DNA from: Aestuariibaculum lutulentum
GTDB lineage: Bacteria > Bacteroidota > Bacteroidia > Flavobacteriales > Flavobacteriaceae
DNA: 64,000 nt
Reading direction: 5' to 3'
Assembly: GCF_032926325.1 (NCBI RefSeq)
Contig: NZ_CP136709.1
Coordinates: forward strand, 1,652,501-1,716,500
The notes below the pieces were generated by a model. The model was not told the DNA's origin, ran no database searches, and was given only the letters and a program-made list of their open reading frames with translations. This document shows positions 63,792-64,000 of this stretch, in pieces. The position numbers and the translations under genes are program-made. Every line of letters starts with the position of its first letter. The stretch's first letter is position 1.

Positions 63792-64000
63792 TTAATTTAT
63801 TTGAACTGTATTTAGGATGGTTTCTAACTCTGCTTTGGTGTTAATAACGTCTAGCATGGCTTGAAGAAACTCTTGTTGTGCGTTGTATAACTGCGTTTGT
63901 GCCTGGCGTAAATCGAAACTTGAACCAATACCTTCAAAAAATTTGGTTTGGTTTTTACTTTCAATACGCTCGGCAAGATTTAGGTTTAGTTTTTTATTTT
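63792..64000 (-). CDS. TolC-family outer-membrane efflux protein (partial, C-terminal end)
   Basis: The last 68 residues are visible, to the TAA at 63792-63794. They show the typical TolC helix pair: LAERIESKNQTKFFEGIGSS then FDLRQAQTQLYNAQQEFLQA. The protein starts beyond the window. It is the first visible gene of the efflux operon and precedes the adaptor by 27 bp. Confidence 0.88.
   Translation of the reverse strand, partial: NKKLNLNLAERIESKNQTKFFEGIGSSFDLRQAQTQLYNAQQEFLQAMLDVINTKAELETILNTVQIN

Noticed and set aside
1..64000. CRISPR array, tRNA or rRNA genes, insertion sequences or prophage
   Set aside because: I saw no regular repeat-spacer series, no cloverleaf-like sequence with CCA end, no rRNA segments, no transposase or integrase frame and no phage structural genes. 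The repeats present are short regulatory repeats or terminators.

Overview
The window looks like a chromosomal segment of a marine-type member of the Flavobacteriaceae (phylum Bacteroidota). The evidence is AT-rich DNA, almost no Shine-Dalgarno sequences, several good matches to the Bacteroidota -7 promoter element TAnnTTTG, TonB-dependent receptors with an N-terminal carboxypeptidase-regulatory-like domain, a eukaryote-like class Ia ribonucleotide reductase, an SDR-type threonine dehydrogenase and many Flavobacteriia-style lipoproteins. I see no rRNA, tRNA, IS element, prophage or CRISPR array. Forty-nine protein genes are supported, two of them cut by the window ends.

Layout. 1-2.4 kb: end of a membrane protein, a SulP anion transporter and a small exported protein. 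2.4-13.1 kb: a nitrogen-assimilation island with gltBD (glutamate synthase) divergent from an outer-membrane porin, an ammonium transporter, a PII protein and a second ammonium transporter. The gltB-porin spacer carries two similar C-run/G-run dyads. 13.3-18 kb: PEP carboxylase and a 603-residue cysteine-rich protein of unknown function. 18-21 kb: nadA-nadB and a short SSB. 21-33 kb: housekeeping and accessory genes (alcohol dehydrogenase, CBS protein, TPR protein, M13 peptidase, threonine dehydrogenase, dCMP deaminase, S41 protease, MarC, DUF3109). A compact structured element lies upstream of the dCMP deaminase. 33.5-37.6 kb: nrdB-nrdA and ppnP. 37.9-47.9 kb: a probable phosphate-acquisition locus. 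48-53 kb: dGTPase, ArsP-like permease with a small thioredoxin, dxs, tadA. 53-59 kb: two tandem ClC genes and aspS. 59-64 kb: an RND efflux operon (TolC - adaptor - pump).

The most interesting part is 37.9-47.9 kb. It holds a PiT phosphate transporter fused to a PhoU-like domain, a phosphate-selective-type porin, a TonB-dependent receptor paired with a lipoprotein made of two near-identical beta-helix domains (no SusD), and a stand-alone receptor-like N-terminal domain. Direct repeats of AATGTT (AACATT on the minus strand) with an 11-bp period, the architecture of a PhoB box, occur before most of these genes. In three cases (PiT, porin and a predicted small RNA at 41540-41646) the repeat lies exactly 18 bp from a 7/8 match to the -7 element. 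This suggests a coordinated Pho-type regulon that includes a small RNA and an unusual receptor/beta-helix pair.

How the genes work together: the amt/PII/gltBD genes capture and assimilate ammonium; the PiT/porin/receptor genes probably capture phosphate or phosphorylated ligands; nrdAB, dCMP deaminase, dGTPase and ppnP balance nucleotides; nadAB supply NAD. Promoter matches also correct several start codons (marC, DUF3109 gene, ppnP) and suggest that the divergent dxs and tadA mRNAs may be leaderless. All function calls come from reading the translated sequence without database searches.
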